Source of the DNA: Methylocystis sp. MJC1
GTDB taxonomy: Bacteria > Pseudomonadota > Alphaproteobacteria > Rhizobiales > Beijerinckiaceae
Direction: 5' to 3'
Assembly (NCBI RefSeq): GCF_026427715.1
Contig: NZ_CP107558.1
Location: forward strand, 3,379,001 to 3,443,000
Length of the DNA stretch: 64,000 nt
Shown here: positions 45,728 to 56,253 of the stretch, piece after piece
How positions within the stretch are numbered: the first letter of the stretch is position 1
Layout: each line of letters opens with the position of its first letter
Program-made: the position numbers and the translations under genes
The notes under the pieces: generated by a model
Databases searched by the model: none
Seen by the model: only the letters and a program-made list of their open reading frames with translations
What the model was told of the DNA's origin: nothing

Positions 45728-46747
45728 TCAATAATGCTCCTCGAACCGCTTGGCGAGATCGTCGATGTTCTCCGGCGGCCAGCCGGGGACTTCCATGCCC
45801 AGATGCAAGCCCATCTGTGCGAGGACTTCCTTGATCTCGTTCAAGGACTTGCGGCCGAAGTTCGGGGTCCGGAGCATTTCCGCCTCGGACTTCTGGATGA
45901 GGTCGCCGATATAAACGATATTGTCGTTCTTCAGGCAGTTCGCCGAGCGCACCGAGAGCTCCAGCTCGTCGACCTTCTTCAGCAGAGCCGGGTTGAAGGC
46001 GAGCTGCGGGATCGACGGGGCGGCCTCTTCGCGGCGCGGCTCCTCGAAATTGACGAAGACGTTGAGCTGATCCTGTAGGATGCGCGCCGAAAAGGCGAGC
46101 GCGTCTTCCGGCGTGATCGCGCCATTCGTCTCGATGGTCAGCGTCAGCTTGTCATAGTCGAGCACCTGGCCTTCGCGGGTGTTCTCGACGCGATAGCTGA
46201 CCTTCTTCACCGGCGAGTAGAGGCTGTCGACCGGAATGAGCCCGATCGGCGCGTCCTCGGCGCGGTTGCGGTCGGCCGGGACATAACCCTTGCCAGTCGA
46301 AATGGTGAATTCGACGCGGAACTCAGCGCCCTCGTCGAGCGTGCAAATGACGAGGTCGGGGTTGAGAACCTGAACGTCGCCAGTCGCCTGAATGTCGCCG
46401 GCGGTGACGATGCCCGGGCCCGTCTTCTTGAGCGTGAGGCGCTTCAGGCCCTCGCCCTGATATTTGACGGCGATGTCCTTGATGTTGAGGACGATGTCGG
46501 TGATGTCCTCGCGCACGCCGGGAATCGACGAGAATTCGTGGAGCACCCCGTCAATGTGAATCGAGGTGATCGCCGCGCCCTGCAGCGACGAGAGAAGAAT
46601 GCGGCGCAGGGCGTTGCCGAGCGTCACGCCGAAGCCCCGCTCCAGCGGCTCGGCGACGGCTGTCGCCACGCGGCGCGGATCGTCGCCGGGCGTAACGTCG
46701 AGCTTGTTCGGCTTGATGAGTTCCTGCCAGTTCTTCTGGATGCTCAC
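45728..46747 (-). CDS. rpoA: DNA-directed RNA polymerase alpha subunit
   Basis: 339 residues. The N-terminal assembly domain starts [16 protein letters not shown] and has [21 protein letters not shown]; the C-terminal promoter-contact domain has [18 protein letters not shown]. Both are complete. It lies 101 bases after rpsK and precedes rplQ. Confidence 0.98.
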   Translation of the reverse strand: MSIQKNWQELIKPNKLDVTPGDDPRRVATAVAEPLERGFGVTLGNALRRILLSSLQGAAITSIHIDGVLHEFSSIPGVREDITDIVLNIKDIAVKYQGEGLKRLTLKKTGPGIVTAGDIQATGDVQVLNPDLVICTLDEGAEFRVEFTISTGKGYVPADRNRAEDAPIGLIPVDSLYSPVKKVSYRVENTREGQVLDYDKLTLTIETNGAITPEDALAFSARILQDQLNVFVNFEEPRREEAAPSIPQLAFNPALLKKVDELELSVRSANCLKNDNIVYIGDLIQKSEAEMLRTPNFGRKSLNEIKEVLAQMGLHLGMEVPGWPPENIDDLAKRFEEHY

Positions 46748-46848
46748 TGGGGCGCCTTTCCTTGAAGCTCCTGAACGCGGCTCCGGCGGGAGGAGCCGGG
46801 GCCGCGCGAAATATGCTCGATTGAAAGCAGGCTTCTATTGCCGCAGCG

Positions 46849-47238
46849 TCAGACGCGGCGGCGCTTGCGCGGGCGGCAGCCGTTGTGCGGGATCGGCGTC
46901 ACGTCGCGGATCGAGGTGACGGTGAAGCCCGCCGCCTGCAACGCGCGCAGCGCCGATTCACGGCCCGAACCGGGGCCCGAGACCTCGACTTCGAGCGTGC
47001 GCACGCCATGCTCGCCGGCCTTGCGGGCGGCGTCCTCGGCGGCCATTTGCGCGGCGTAGGGGGTCGATTTGCGCGAGCCCTTGAAGCCCATCGAGCCGGC
47101 CGACGACCACGACACAGTATTGCCCTGAGCGTCGGTGATGGTGATCATAGTGTTGTTGAACGTCGAGTTCACATGCGCGACGCCGGAGACGATGTTCTTG
47201 CGCTCACGGCGACGAACGCGGGTAGTGTCCTTGGCCAT
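46849..47238 (-). CDS. rpsK: 30S ribosomal protein S11
   Basis: 129 residues with [19 protein letters not shown] and the C-terminal [18 protein letters not shown], diagnostic for S11. 123 bases after rpsM in the same direction. Confidence 0.98.
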   Translation of the reverse strand: MAKDTTRVRRRERKNIVSGVAHVNSTFNNTMITITDAQGNTVSWSSAGSMGFKGSRKSTPYAAQMAAEDAARKAGEHGVRTLEVEVSGPGSGRESALRALQAAGFTVTSIRDVTPIPHNGCRPRKRRRV

Positions 47239-47361
47239 TTAACTCTTGCCTTTCGATATCGACGCCGCCGTAACGCCAGCGGCTCCACCTTCGGTGCGGT
47301 CGACGATGAACTCGGCAGTGCGACGAGCGCGACTACCGAACCCTGATGAGCGACTGCCCGA

Positions 47362-47730
47362 TTACTTCTTCTTGCCGGCGATCGGCTTCGCCTTGCCCTT
47401 GCGGGTGCGGGCGTTGGTATGGGTGCGCTGGCCGCGAACCGGCAGCTGGCGGCGGTGACGCAGGCCGCGGTAGCAGCCGAGATCCATCAGGCGCTTGATG
47501 TTGATGGCAACTTCACGACGCAGATCGCCCTCGACGAGATAATCGCGGTCGATCGTCTCGCGGATCTGCAGGACTTCCGCGTCGGTGAGCTGGGCCACGC
47601 GGCGCTCGGCCGGGATGTTGACCTTCTCGCAGATTTCCTCGGCCTTCTTGGCGCCGATGCCGTGAATATACTGAAGCGCGATAACGACGCGCTTGTTGGT
47701 CGGGATGTTGACGCCTGCGATACGTGCCAC
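47362..47730 (-). CDS. rpsM: 30S ribosomal protein S13
   Basis: 122 residues from GTG 47730 behind TGGAGAAAAT (starts [18 protein letters not shown]). Ends [19 protein letters not shown] plus basic tail. The ATG at 47742 adds four residues not found in the family. First gene of a separate alpha-operon segment, 226 bases downstream of the Hsp70-like gene; the spacer should hold its promoter. Confidence 0.96.
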   Translation of the reverse strand: MARIAGVNIPTNKRVVIALQYIHGIGAKKAEEICEKVNIPAERRVAQLTDAEVLQIRETIDRDYLVEGDLRREVAINIKRLMDLGCYRGLRHRRQLPVRGQRTHTNARTRKGKAKPIAGKKK

Positions 47731-47956
47731 GATTTTCTCCATTTTCGGGCGACAGCCATGCGGCGCCGCCGAAGGGACCCCGCGTCCGGTGGAGGCCGGC
47801 CCTTGCGGGTGATTCGGATTGTCCGAAACGCAAAAACGGAAGCCCTCCGGAGAGAACTTCCCTCGAATTTTCGTCGGAAGTCAGGCGATAGCCAGCGATC
47901 GTGCGCGAGTCAAGCAAAACCAGCAAGGGAGACGCGATTTTCTTCCCTCGGGGGAC

Positions 47957-49252
47957 TCAAGCGCTGCGACGCAAACCATCAGACCCGAATTTTCGCCGCG
48001 CGTCCAGCCCCAAGCCGAGACCGACGGCGCCGAACATGTCGCCTTCGACGATTTTGGCCGATGGCGTCTGGCCGGTGACGGCCGCGCGCACGGCGGGAAT
48101 CGCAGTAGAGCCGCCGGTGAGGAAGACCGCGTCGATGCGCTCGCCAGACAGACCCGAGGCGACGAGGGTTTCCTTCAGCGTGCGAGACAGGGAGCCCAGT
48201 TGATCGGCGATCGCTTGATGGAGCAGTTCAGCGGTGGCCTCGATTGAAAAATCACGTTGGACTTCTGCAAGATCGATCAAAGCGGAGTCCGCTCCCGAAA
48301 GCTCGATCTTGGCATGCTCGACCGACAGCGCGATCGAGTGGCCGCGGCGCGTTTCGATCACCTCCGCAAGACGCTCGATCTTCTCGGGCGAGAGCGAATA
48401 GCGCTCCATTTCCTCGAGCTCCCGGGAAACCTTGGGCGTATAGAGGAGATTGATCCGGTGCCAGGTGGCGAGATCGACGAAAAAGGCGTTTGGGGCAGGC
48501 AACACCTTGTCGCCGAAAGGCAGGCGCATCTCGCTCCCGAGGCCCAGATGCGGCATGACGGACTTCAAACTGAACAAGCGATCGATATCCGTGCCGCCGA
48601 TATGCACGCCCTTATTGGCGAGAACGTCCCCTGCCCTGTCCGCGCGCAGACGCGCCTGGGGCGAAACGCGCACGACCGAAAAATCGGACGTGCCGCCGCC
48701 GATGTCGGCGATCAGCGCATATTGCTCCTCCCGCACGCTCTGCTCATAGGCGAGCGCCGCGGCGATGGGCTCATACTGGAAAGCGATGTCACGGAAACCC
48801 CGAGCCCGCGCGATTTCCTCGAGCGCATCCTGCGCTCGGCGGTCGGCGGCGGGATCGTTGTCGACGAAATGCACAGGGCGGCCGAGCACGACCTCGGTCA
48901 CGTCGTCGCAAGCAACGGCGTCGGCGGCGTCTTTCAACCTGCCGACGATGAGCCCGATAATGTCTTTGAACGTATATGCCTTGGTCTTGATGCGGGTCGT
49001 CTCGTCCATTAGCGCCGTGCCCAGCACAGACTTGAGGCTTCTCATCAAGCGGCCCTCGACGCCGTCGACATAAGCCTTGATCGCCGCGCGGCCAAAGATG
49101 GGCGAACCGTCCGAAAAATCGAAAAAGATCGAGCTCGGCAATGTGCGGCTCTCCCCTTCGAGCCGCGCGAGCTCCATTCCCTGCGCCCCCTCGACGGCGA
49201 CGGTCGAATTGGACGTGCCGAAGTCGAGGCCGCAAAATGACTTTGCTTCCAT
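47957..49252 (-). CDS. Hsp70 family protein, ATPase domain only (YegD-like)
   Basis: 431 residues. The actin-like ATPase motifs are FCGLDFGTSNSTVAV (phosphate 1), ALIADIGGGTSDFSVV (phosphate 2) and AVFLTGGSTAIPAVRAAV (adenosine). It ends right after the nucleotide-binding domain, so the DnaK-type substrate-binding domain and lid are missing, as in E. coli YegD. Function is unknown. It lies between adk and rpsM, a site where alphaproteobacteria usually have no extra gene, and behind a terminator. Start ATG 49252 is likelier than TTG 49285. Confidence 0.9.
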   Translation of the reverse strand: MEAKSFCGLDFGTSNSTVAVEGAQGMELARLEGESRTLPSSIFFDFSDGSPIFGRAAIKAYVDGVEGRLMRSLKSVLGTALMDETTRIKTKAYTFKDIIGLIVGRLKDAADAVACDDVTEVVLGRPVHFVDNDPAADRRAQDALEEIARARGFRDIAFQYEPIAAALAYEQSVREEQYALIADIGGGTSDFSVVRVSPQARLRADRAGDVLANKGVHIGGTDIDRLFSLKSVMPHLGLGSEMRLPFGDKVLPAPNAFFVDLATWHRINLLYTPKVSRELEEMERYSLSPEKIERLAEVIETRRGHSIALSVEHAKIELSGADSALIDLAEVQRDFSIEATAELLHQAIADQLGSLSRTLKETLVASGLSGERIDAVFLTGGSTAIPAVRAAVTGQTPSAKIVEGDMFGAVGLGLGLDARRKFGSDGLRRSA

Positions 49253-49284
49253 CCGTGAAGTTTCCGGGTTTGTCAGGAGGGACA

Positions 49285-49316
49285 AAAAGCATCGGCCCGG
49301 CAGAGCCGGGCCGATG
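49285..49316 (-). terminator. Intrinsic terminator after adk
   Basis: CATCGGCCCGGC / 3 bases / GCCGGGCCGATG is a perfect 12-base stem (49290-49316); on the minus strand it is followed by CTTTTTG. It lies 23 bases after the adk stop and ends the spc-operon transcript before the Hsp70-like gene. Confidence 0.92.
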
Positions 49317-49339
49317 TCTTATTTCTTGAGGCTTTTCTA

Positions 49340-49921
49340 TCAGGCGGCGAGTGATCTGTCGATCGCCGCCGTGACCTCGTCGATCGGCAACATGCCGTCG
49401 ATCCGCTTCAGCTCTCCGCGTCCGGCGTAATGCGCCGAGACCGGAGCCGTCTGAGCCCGATATGTGTTGAGCCGCGTCTTGAAGCTTTCCGGATTGTCGT
49501 CGGCGCGAACCGGTTTGCCGGCCGCGAGCGTCTCGTCAACGCGTTTGCGCATGCGATCGACGAGCGCATTCTCGTCCACGACGAGCTCGAGCACGGCGTC
49601 GAGCTTCAATCCCTTGCGGTCCAGCAGAGCGCGAAGCGCATCCGCCTGCGCGACAGTGCGCGGAAAGCCGTCGAGGATGAAGCCGTTGGCGCAGTCCGGC
49701 TCATCGATCCGTTGGTCGATGATGCCGATCACCACCTCGTCGGGAACGAGCTGGCCCGCGTCCATCAGCGCCTTGGCCTTCAAGCCGATCGGCGTTCCGG
49801 CCGCGACGGCGGCGCGCAGCATGTCGCCCGTCGAGAGCTGGGGCACGCCCAGCCTTGCGACGAGACGAGCGGACTGCGTTCCCTTGCCGGCGCCCGGAGG
49901 GCCGAGAAGGACGAGTCTCAT
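49340..49921 (-). CDS. adk: Adenylate kinase
   Basis: 193 residues. [14 protein letters not shown] is the P-loop, [16 protein letters not shown] the AMP site, and [16 protein letters not shown] the arginine segment. The LID domain is the short form ([17 protein letters not shown]), common in this group. Overlaps the secY stop by 4 bases (ATGA). Confidence 0.97.
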   Translation of the reverse strand: MRLVLLGPPGAGKGTQSARLVARLGVPQLSTGDMLRAAVAAGTPIGLKAKALMDAGQLVPDEVVIGIIDQRIDEPDCANGFILDGFPRTVAQADALRALLDRKGLKLDAVLELVVDENALVDRMRKRVDETLAAGKPVRADDNPESFKTRLNTYRAQTAPVSAHYAGRGELKRIDGMLPIDEVTAAIDRSLAA

Positions 49922-51252
49922 TTACGACGCCCCTTGAGCTTGGTCTTGCGGATCAGCCCCTCATATTGCTGGGCCTGCATATGACCGTGGATTTGGGAGA
50001 CCGTGTCCATGGTCACGCTCACGACGATGAGCAAAGAGGTGCCGCCGAAATAGAAGGGCAAATTCGCGTAAGCGATGAGACCTTCCGGCAGCAGGCAGAT
50101 GATGGCGAGATAGGCAGCGCCCAGCACAGTGATGCGCATGAGCACGTCGTCGATGAACTTCGCCGTGCGATCGCCCGGACGAATGCCCGGAATGAAGCCG
50201 CCGTGCTTCTTGAGATTGTCCGCCGTCTCCGTCGGGTTGAAGACGATGGCCGTATAGAAGAACGCGAAGAAGACGATGAGGCCGACGTAGGCCAGCATAT
50301 AGAGCGGACGCCCGTGGCCGAAATAGGCGGAGATCGTCGCGAAAATGCTGTCCGAGCCAGTCGACTGGTAGAAGTTCGCCACCGTCGTGGGCAGCAGCAG
50401 CAGCGATGACGCAAAGATCGGCGGAATGACGCCGGCCGTGTTGAGCTTCAACGGCAGGAATGACGTCTGGCCTTCATAGACGCGGTTGCCATGCTGGCGC
50501 TTGGGATAGGTGATCAGCAGGCGGCGCTGGGCGCGCTCCATGAAGACGATGAAGCCGATCACCAGGAAGGACATCGCAATGACGCCGAGGATGATGCCGG
50601 TCGAGATCGCGCCCTGGCGGCCGAGTTCGAGGGTCGACACGATCGCGGAAGGGAAGGCTGCGACGATACCCGCAAAGATGATGAGCGACGAGCCGTTGCC
50701 GATGCCACGCGAGGTGATCTGCTCGCCGAGCCACATCAGGAACATGGTGCCGCCGACCAGCGTCACGACCGTCGTAACGCGGAAGAAGAGGCCGGGCTCC
50801 GTCACGACGCCCTGCTGTCCTTCGAGGCCGATCGCCATGGCGTAGGCCTGGAAGGTGGCGAGCGCGACGGTGAGATAGCGGGTGTATTGGTTGAGAACCT
50901 TGCGCCCCTGCTCGCCCTCCTTCTTCAGCGATTCGAGCGACGGAAAGACCGAGGTCAGGAGCTGAATGATGATCGACGCCGAAATATACGGCATGATGTT
51001 GAGAGCGAAGATCGCGCGACGCTGCACGGCGCCGCCGGCGAACATGTTGAAAAGCTCCAGCATGCCCTTCGACTGACCGAAGAAGCTCTTCGCGAAGGCT
51101 TCCGGGTCGATGCCCGGCAGCGGCACATAGGTGCCGAGACGGTAAACAATCAGCGCGCCAAGCGTGAACAGGATGCGCTTCTTGAGTTCCTCGGATTTGC
51201 CGAAGGCGGAGAGATTGACGTTGGCCGCGAGCTGCTCGGCTGCCGATGCCAT
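49918..51252 (-). CDS. secY: Preprotein translocase subunit SecY
   Basis: 444 residues with ten membrane helices; [32 protein letters not shown] (plug region) and the cytosolic [19 protein letters not shown] are typical. It forms the protein-conducting channel with SecE and SecG. 151 bases after rplO; coupled to adk. Confidence 0.98.
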   Translation of the reverse strand: MASAAEQLAANVNLSAFGKSEELKKRILFTLGALIVYRLGTYVPLPGIDPEAFAKSFFGQSKGMLELFNMFAGGAVQRRAIFALNIMPYISASIIIQLLTSVFPSLESLKKEGEQGRKVLNQYTRYLTVALATFQAYAMAIGLEGQQGVVTEPGLFFRVTTVVTLVGGTMFLMWLGEQITSRGIGNGSSLIIFAGIVAAFPSAIVSTLELGRQGAISTGIILGVIAMSFLVIGFIVFMERAQRRLLITYPKRQHGNRVYEGQTSFLPLKLNTAGVIPPIFASSLLLLPTTVANFYQSTGSDSIFATISAYFGHGRPLYMLAYVGLIVFFAFFYTAIVFNPTETADNLKKHGGFIPGIRPGDRTAKFIDDVLMRITVLGAAYLAIICLLPEGLIAYANLPFYFGGTSLLIVVSVTMDTVSQIHGHMQAQQYEGLIRKTKLKGRRK

Positions 51253-51362
51253 GGAGAAACTCCCCTTTGTCGCGCCGGTTCTTTTTGGCGCTTTTTTGTT
51301 TGTGAGCGCGGAGGCGGCGGCCGCCTATCGCGCGCGCGATTGGTGACGCTTCTATAAGGCAG

Positions 51363-51390
51363 AGCGGCCGCTCTTGCGAGAGCGGCCGCT
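51363..51390. repeat. Perfect palindrome between rplO and secY
   Basis: AGCGGCCGCTCT / TGCG / AGAGCGGCCGCT, a perfect 12-base stem in the 151-base spacer. No T-run follows in the operon direction, so it is more likely a partial attenuator or mRNA-stability element than a full terminator. Confidence 0.7.
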
Positions 51391-51403
51391 TAAAAACATG
51401 GCT

Positions 51404-51880
51404 TTAGGCCGTCGCGGCGTCGCCCGAGAGGAGCTTCACCGATCCACCGGCACCCTCGATCGCCGCGATTGCGCCCTTGGAGGCGGCGGCGACTTCGAAG
51501 GCGAGCTTGGTCTTGATCTCGCCCTGGCCGAGGATCTTGACGCCGTCGCGCGCCTTGGCCACCAGGCCGGCTGCGATCAGCGCTTCAACCGTCACCGGCG
51601 TGCTCGCGTCGAGCTTACCGGCCTCGACCGCCTGCTGGATCCGCCCGACGTTGATTTCGTTGTAGTCCGTCGGGAACGGGTTATGGAAGCCGCGCTTCGG
51701 CAGGCGGCGATGCAACGGCATCTGACCGCCTTCGAAGCCCTTGATGGCGACGCCGGTGCGGGCCTTCTGGCCCTTGACGCCGCGTCCGCCGGTCTTGCCC
51801 TTGCCCGAGCCAATGCCGCGGCCAACGCGCATCCGGTTCTTGCTGGAGCCCGGATTGTCCGAGATTTCGTTGAGTTTCAT
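51404..51880 (-). CDS. rplO: 50S ribosomal protein L15
   Basis: 158 residues: [20 protein letters not shown] and the glycine-rich [20 protein letters not shown] stretch are diagnostic. 10 bases after rpmD. Confidence 0.97.
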   Translation of the reverse strand: MKLNEISDNPGSSKNRMRVGRGIGSGKGKTGGRGVKGQKARTGVAIKGFEGGQMPLHRRLPKRGFHNPFPTDYNEINVGRIQQAVEAGKLDASTPVTVEALIAAGLVAKARDGVKILGQGEIKTKLAFEVAAASKGAIAAIEGAGGSVKLLSGDAATA

Positions 51881-51890
51881 TGCCGCGTCC

Positions 51891-52082
51891 TCACTTCTCG
51901 TCGACGATTTTGACGAGATGCGCCACCTTGGCGATCATGCCGCGCACAGCCGGGGTGTCTTCCAGCTGGCGCTTGCGGCCGATGCGGGTCAGGCCAAGGC
52001 CCAGAAGCGTCTTACGCTGACGCTCGGGACGGCCGATCGCGCTGCCCGTCTGCTCGACGGTGATCTGCTTGCCATTCGACAT
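51891..52082 (-). CDS. rpmD: 50S ribosomal protein L30
   Basis: 63 residues; [20 protein letters not shown] and the [14 protein letters not shown] helix define L30. 14 bases after rpsE. Confidence 0.96.
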   Translation of the reverse strand: MSNGKQITVEQTGSAIGRPERQRKTLLGLGLTRIGRKRQLEDTPAVRGMIAKVAHLVKIVDEK

Positions 52083-52096
52083 GTCGAGAGCCTCCC

Positions 52097-52669
52097 TTAC
52101 GCGTCGACGGCGTCGGCGTCGACGCCCTGGCGGCGCGCCTGCAGCGCAGAGACCTTCAGCGAACGGCGCGCAGCCACGGAGCGCGGCGAGTCCTCGCGGC
52201 CAAGCGCGTCGAAGGTGGCGCGGATCATGTTGTAGGGGTTCGAGGAGCCCTGGCTCTTCGCCACCACGTCATGCATGCCGAGCGTCTCGAAGACGGCGCG
52301 CATCGGGCCGCCGGCGATGATGCCCGTGCCGGCCGGCGCGGCGCGCAGAATGACGCGGCCCGAACCATGGCGGCCGTACACGTCGTGATGCAGCGTGCGG
52401 CCTTCGCGCAGCGGAACGCGGATCAGCGCGCGCTTGGCGGCTTCCGTCGCCTTGCGGATCGCTTCCGGCACTTCGCGCGCCTTGCCGTGGCCATAGCCGA
52501 CGCGGCCCTTCTGGTCGCCGACGACAACGAGAGCGGCGAAGCCGAAACGCCGGCCGCCCTTCACCACCTTCGCGACGCGATTGATGTGGACCAAGCGGTC
52601 CACGAATTCGCTGTCGCGCTCTTCTCTATCCCGGTCGCGACCGCGACCGCCTTCAGCTTCACGCGCCAT
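52097..52669 (-). CDS. rpsE: 30S ribosomal protein S5
   Basis: 190 residues. [20 protein letters not shown] and [17 protein letters not shown] define S5. The N-terminus has an Arg/Asp/Glu/Gly-rich extension ([15 protein letters not shown]). ATG 52669 follows GGAAGAAAAA; GTG 52684 is an alternative. Confidence 0.96.
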   Translation of the reverse strand: MAREAEGGRGRDRDREERDSEFVDRLVHINRVAKVVKGGRRFGFAALVVVGDQKGRVGYGHGKAREVPEAIRKATEAAKRALIRVPLREGRTLHHDVYGRHGSGRVILRAAPAGTGIIAGGPMRAVFETLGMHDVVAKSQGSSNPYNMIRATFDALGREDSPRSVAARRSLKVSALQARRQGVDADAVDA

Positions 52670-52768
52670 TTTTTCTTCCGTCACTTACGCGGCTCTATGA
52701 ACCGCTCGCTTCGTATCCGATCGCGCGATGCGCGCGACGTCCCCTCCCCGCGTGCGGGCAAAGGAAAA

Positions 52769-53131
52769 TCAGAACTGCAGGCCGCCCTCGCGAGCGCCTT
52801 CGGCCAGCGCCTTCACGCGGCCGTGATACATATAAGCGCCGCGGTCGAACACGACTTCCGTGACGCCCTTCTCGGCGGCGCGCTCGGCGAGCAGCTTGCC
52901 CACGAATTTCGCGGCCTCGACATCTGCGCCGGTCTTCAGAGATTCGCGGTTCGCCTTCTCGATCGAGGAAGCGGCGACAACGGTCTGTCCCTTCTCGTCG
53001 TCGATGATCTGAGCATAGATCTGCTTCGACGAGCGGAACACGGAGAGACGCGGGCGGCCATAGGCGCGCTCGCGGATCGCCTTGCGGACACGCGCCTTGC
53101 GGCGCTGTTCGATGCTGACATCCTTGGCCAT
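52769..53131 (-). CDS. rplR: 50S ribosomal protein L18
   Basis: 120 residues; [20 protein letters not shown] and [20 protein letters not shown] are diagnostic for this 5S-binding protein. 12 bases after rplF. Confidence 0.97.
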   Translation of the reverse strand: MAKDVSIEQRRKARVRKAIRERAYGRPRLSVFRSSKQIYAQIIDDEKGQTVVAASSIEKANRESLKTGADVEAAKFVGKLLAERAAEKGVTEVVFDRGAYMYHGRVKALAEGAREGGLQF

Positions 53132-53143
53132 GGAGCCTGGTCC

Positions 53144-53677
53144 TTACTTCTTCTTGCCTTCCTTGCGGAAGATGAATTCGTTGGCGTATTTGACGCCCTT
53201 GCCCTTGTAGGGCTCGGGGCCGCGCAGCGCACGGATCTCGGCCGCGACCTGGCCGACCTGTTGCTTGTCCATGCCGCTGATCGTGATTTCCGTCGGCTTC
53301 GGCGTCAGGATGCTGATGCCGTTGGGAATCGGATAGTTCACGTCATGCGAATAGCCGAGCGCAAGCTGTAGCACCTTGCCCTGGACGGCCGCGCGATAAC
53401 CGACGCCGGTGATTTCGAGCTTCTTCTCGAAGCCCGACGTCACGCCGACGATCAGGTTGTTGACGCGGGCGCGGGACGTGCCCCAAAGCGCGCGGGCGCG
53501 CTTGGTGTCGTTGCGCGGATCCACCTTGATGGCGTTGTCCTGATGCACGACGGTAACGTCGTCCGGCACCAGGAATTCGAGCTGGCCCTTCGAGCCCTTC
53601 ACGGACACGAGCTGGCCGTCGACCTTGGCGGTGACGCCGGCCGGGACGACCACAGGCTTCTTGCCGATACGAGACAT
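53144..53677 (-). CDS. rplF: 50S ribosomal protein L6
   Basis: 177 residues; starts [17 protein letters not shown] and ends with [20 protein letters not shown], both typical. 37 bases after rpsH. Confidence 0.97.
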   Translation of the reverse strand: MSRIGKKPVVVPAGVTAKVDGQLVSVKGSKGQLEFLVPDDVTVVHQDNAIKVDPRNDTKRARALWGTSRARVNNLIVGVTSGFEKKLEITGVGYRAAVQGKVLQLALGYSHDVNYPIPNGISILTPKPTEITISGMDKQQVGQVAAEIRALRGPEPYKGKGVKYANEFIFRKEGKKK

Positions 53678-53714
53678 TGTTGCAATTCCTGTTCAGTCTG
53701 AGCGCAAGGCAAGG

Positions 53715-54113
53715 TCAGAAGACCTTGCAGAGCACCTCGCCGCCGACGTTGTTCTCGCGAGCCGCATGATCGGCCATGACGCCCTTGGGCGTCGACATGA
53801 TCGTCACGCCGAGGCCATTGGCCACACGCGGAACGGCGTCGACGGCCGCATAGACGCGGCGGCCCGGGCGCGACACGCGCTCGATCTGCTTGATGACCGG
53901 CTGGCCGTCGAAATATTTGAGCTCGATTTCGAATTCGGTCCGGCCATTGCCGAAATCCGTGCTCGAATAGCCGCGAATATAGCCCTCGTCCTTGAGAACA
54001 TCGAGGACATGGGCGCGCAGCTTCGAGCCCGGCGAGGACACTTTGTCCTTGCGGCGCATCTGAGCGTTGCGAATACGGGTGAGGAGATCTCCCAACGGAT
54101 CATTGATCGCCAT
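53715..54113 (-). CDS. rpsH: 30S ribosomal protein S8
   Basis: 132 residues; [17 protein letters not shown] and [20 protein letters not shown] identify this translational repressor protein of the spc operon. 12 bases after rpsN. Confidence 0.97.
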   Translation of the reverse strand: MAINDPLGDLLTRIRNAQMRRKDKVSSPGSKLRAHVLDVLKDEGYIRGYSSTDFGNGRTEFEIELKYFDGQPVIKQIERVSRPGRRVYAAVDAVPRVANGLGVTIMSTPKGVMADHAARENNVGGEVLCKVF

Positions 54114-54125
54114 TACAGAGTCTCC

Positions 54126-54431
54126 TTACCAGCTCGACTTTACCAGGCCCGGGATCAAACCCTTGGACCCGAGTTCGCGCAGCGCGATGCGCGACATCTT
54201 CAACTTGCGATAAAAGGCGCGCGGCCGGCCGGAAACCTCGCAACGGTTACGAACGCGAATCTTCGCGGAGTTGCGCGGGAGCTCCGCGAGCTTCAGACGA
54301 GCCTCGAACTGCTCCTCAATGGAGAGCGACCTGTCATTTGCCTTGGCCTTCAGCCGCTCGCGGCGGCCGGCGTAAGCCTTGACGAGCTTCGCCTTTTTCT
54401 TGTTGTTTTCGATCGCGCTTTTCTTCGCCAT
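54126..54431 (-). CDS. rpsN: 30S ribosomal protein S14
   Basis: 101 residues, the long zinc-free form (no CxxC pairs); [20 protein letters not shown] and [11 protein letters not shown] are diagnostic. Confidence 0.97.
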   Translation of the reverse strand: MAKKSAIENNKKKAKLVKAYAGRRERLKAKANDRSLSIEEQFEARLKLAELPRNSAKIRVRNRCEVSGRPRAFYRKLKMSRIALRELGSKGLIPGLVKSSW

Positions 54432-54475
54432 CAGTATTAGCCTTTCGGTATCCGCGTTTGAGGGGGATTAACCCC

Positions 54476-55114
54476 TCACTGCCGGAACGGGAAATTGAAC
54501 GCACGCAGCAGAGCGCGCGCTTCGTCGTCGGTCTTGGCTGTCGTGCAAACGATCACGTCCATGCCGAGGATCGACTCGGCCTTGTCGTAGTCGATCTCGG
54601 GGAACACGATGTGCTCCTTGATGCCGAGCGCAAAATTGCCGCGTCCGTCGAAGGACTTCGGATTCAAGCCACGGAAGTCTCGCACGCGCGGCAGAGCGAT
54701 CGTGATCAGACGATCGAGGAACTCGTACATGCGCGTCTTGCGGAGAGTCACCTTCGTGCCGATCGGCATGTTCTCGCGAACCTTGAAGGTCGAGATGGCC
54801 TTGCGGGCGCGGGTGATCACCGGCTTTTGCCCCGAGATGAGGCTGAGATCGCTAGCCGCCGAGGTCACCTTCTTGGTGTCGTTGACCGCCTCGCCGACGC
54901 CCATGTTCAGCACGATCTTCTCGATCGTCGGCACTTCGAAAGCGTTCTTGTAGCCGAACTGCTCGATCAGCTGCCCGCGAACGACTTCGTCATAGTGCTT
55001 CCTCATGCGCGGCGTATAGCCGGCGATGCTCGCTTGGGCGACGGCGGCGACCGACGGAGCTTCCTTGGCGGCCTTCGGCGCTTTGGCTCCCTTGGCTTTC
55101 TTTTCCTCAGCCAT
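54476..55114 (-). CDS. rplE: 50S ribosomal protein L5
   Basis: 212 residues. The conserved part starts at about residue 30 ([14 protein letters not shown]) and contains [13 protein letters not shown] and [20 protein letters not shown]. An N-terminal Lys/Ala-rich extension of about 25-30 residues makes it longer than the usual 180-187. The start overlaps the rplX end by 8 bases (ATGGCTGA). Confidence 0.96.
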   Translation of the reverse strand: MAEEKKAKGAKAPKAAKEAPSVAAVAQASIAGYTPRMRKHYDEVVRGQLIEQFGYKNAFEVPTIEKIVLNMGVGEAVNDTKKVTSAASDLSLISGQKPVITRARKAISTFKVRENMPIGTKVTLRKTRMYEFLDRLITIALPRVRDFRGLNPKSFDGRGNFALGIKEHIVFPEIDYDKAESILGMDVIVCTTAKTDDEARALLRAFNFPFRQ

Positions 55115-55424
55115 CGATCAATTCTCCGGAACGCTTGGCGACGCGGACCTTGCGGCCGTCGTCGAGAATCTTGAAGCCCACGCGGGTCGCCTTGCCGTCC
55201 TTGGGATCGGCGATCGCGAGATTGGAAAGGTCGATCGGGGCAGCCTTGTTGATGATGCCCGCTTCACGGTCCTTCGTCTGGCGCTGATGGCGCTTGACGA
55301 TATTGACGCCGTCGACAATGGCGCGACCCTCGTCGGGGTTCACGCTCATCACTTGGCCGGACTTGCCCTTGTCGCGGCCGGCGAGAACGACGACCTTGTC
55401 GCCCTTCTTGATTTTGGCGGCCAT
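55107..55424 (-). CDS. rplX: 50S ribosomal protein L24
   Basis: 105 residues from ATG 55424, which shares one base with the rplN stop (TAATG) behind [27 protein letters not shown] is the KOW motif. Frame is open further upstream but that part is the rplN shadow. Confidence 0.96.
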   Translation of the reverse strand: MAAKIKKGDKVVVLAGRDKGKSGQVMSVNPDEGRAIVDGVNIVKRHQRQTKDREAGIINKAAPIDLSNLAIADPKDGKATRVGFKILDDGRKVRVAKRSGELIDG

Positions 55425-55792
55425 TACAGCACCTCCGGCGCGAGCGAGATGATCTTCATGTGGTTCTTGGCGCGCAGCTCGCGCGGGACCGGCCCAAAGA
55501 TACGGGTGCCGATCGGCTCCTTCTGATTGTTGATCAGAACGGCAGCATTCGAGTCGAAACGGATCACCGAACCGTCCGACCGCTTGATGTCCTTCGAGGT
55601 GCGCACGACGACGGCCTTCAGCACATCGCCCTTCTTGACGCGCCCGCGCGGAATCGCCTCCTTGATCGACACGACGATAATATCGCCGACGCCAGCGTAT
55701 TTCCGCTTCGAGCCGCCCAACACCTTGATGCACATCACGCGGCGGGCGCCGGAGTTATCGGCGACGTCGAGGTTTGTTTGCATCTGAATCAT
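55424..55792 (-). CDS. rplN: 50S ribosomal protein L14
   Basis: 122 residues from ATG 55792 ([20 protein letters not shown]); ends [16 protein letters not shown]. The frame to 55876 is not conserved. First gene of the spc block, 206 bases after rpsQ. Confidence 0.97.
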   Translation of the reverse strand: MIQMQTNLDVADNSGARRVMCIKVLGGSKRKYAGVGDIIVVSIKEAIPRGRVKKGDVLKAVVVRTSKDIKRSDGSVIRFDSNAAVLINNQKEPIGTRIFGPVPRELRAKNHMKIISLAPEVL

Positions 55793-55882
55793 GGCATTTC
55801 CGCCTTTCACTCCGGTCTGGTTTCGGACCCGCCCAATCGCGACGACCGACTTCGTCCGGAAAACCTTTGTTTCCAACTTCCA

Positions 55883-55934
55883 GCGCGCTTCCCCATCGCA
55901 TGAGCCATGCGATCGAGAAGCGCGCCAGTTTTTT
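55883..55934 (+). terminator. Plus-strand terminator-like hairpin in the rpsQ-rplN spacer
   Basis: GCGCGCTTC (55883-55891) and ATCGCATG (55895-55902) pair with CATGCGAT (55906-55913) and GAAGCGCGC (55917-55925); T6 follows at 55929-55934 on the plus strand, opposite to the operon. Confidence 0.65.
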
Positions 55935-55998
55935 CAGGGCACGGGCGGTGGGGTCCGAGAAAACTCAGTGATCCCGTGAACCGCCTCGAGCGGGGTAT

Positions 55999-56241
55999 TT
56001 ACGCGTTCGCGCCGTTTTCCACAACCCGCCAACGCTTCAATTTTGAGATCGGCGCGGTTTCTTCGATGAAAACCGTATCCCCGACCTTGAAAGCGCCGTT
56101 CTCGTCATGCGCGTGGTAGTGCTTGGTGCGGCGCACGGTCTTCTGGAACAGCGGGTGCGTGAAACGGCGCTCGACCTTCACGACAACAGTCTTGTTCTGT
56201 TTGTCGCTGACGACGACGCCCTGGAGAATTCGCTTCGGCAT
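55999..56241 (-). CDS. rpsQ: 30S ribosomal protein S17
   Basis: 80 residues; [20 protein letters not shown] and the [18 protein letters not shown] segment are diagnostic. 12 bases after rpmC. Confidence 0.97.
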   Translation of the reverse strand: MPKRILQGVVVSDKQNKTVVVKVERRFTHPLFQKTVRRTKHYHAHDENGAFKVGDTVFIEETAPISKLKRWRVVENGANA

Positions 56242-56253
56242 GGCGCTTTAACC

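Noticed and set aside
46778..46798. CGGCTCC/GGAGCCG hairpin between rpsK and rpoA as a terminator
   Set aside because: No T-run follows on the minus strand and rpoA must be read through.
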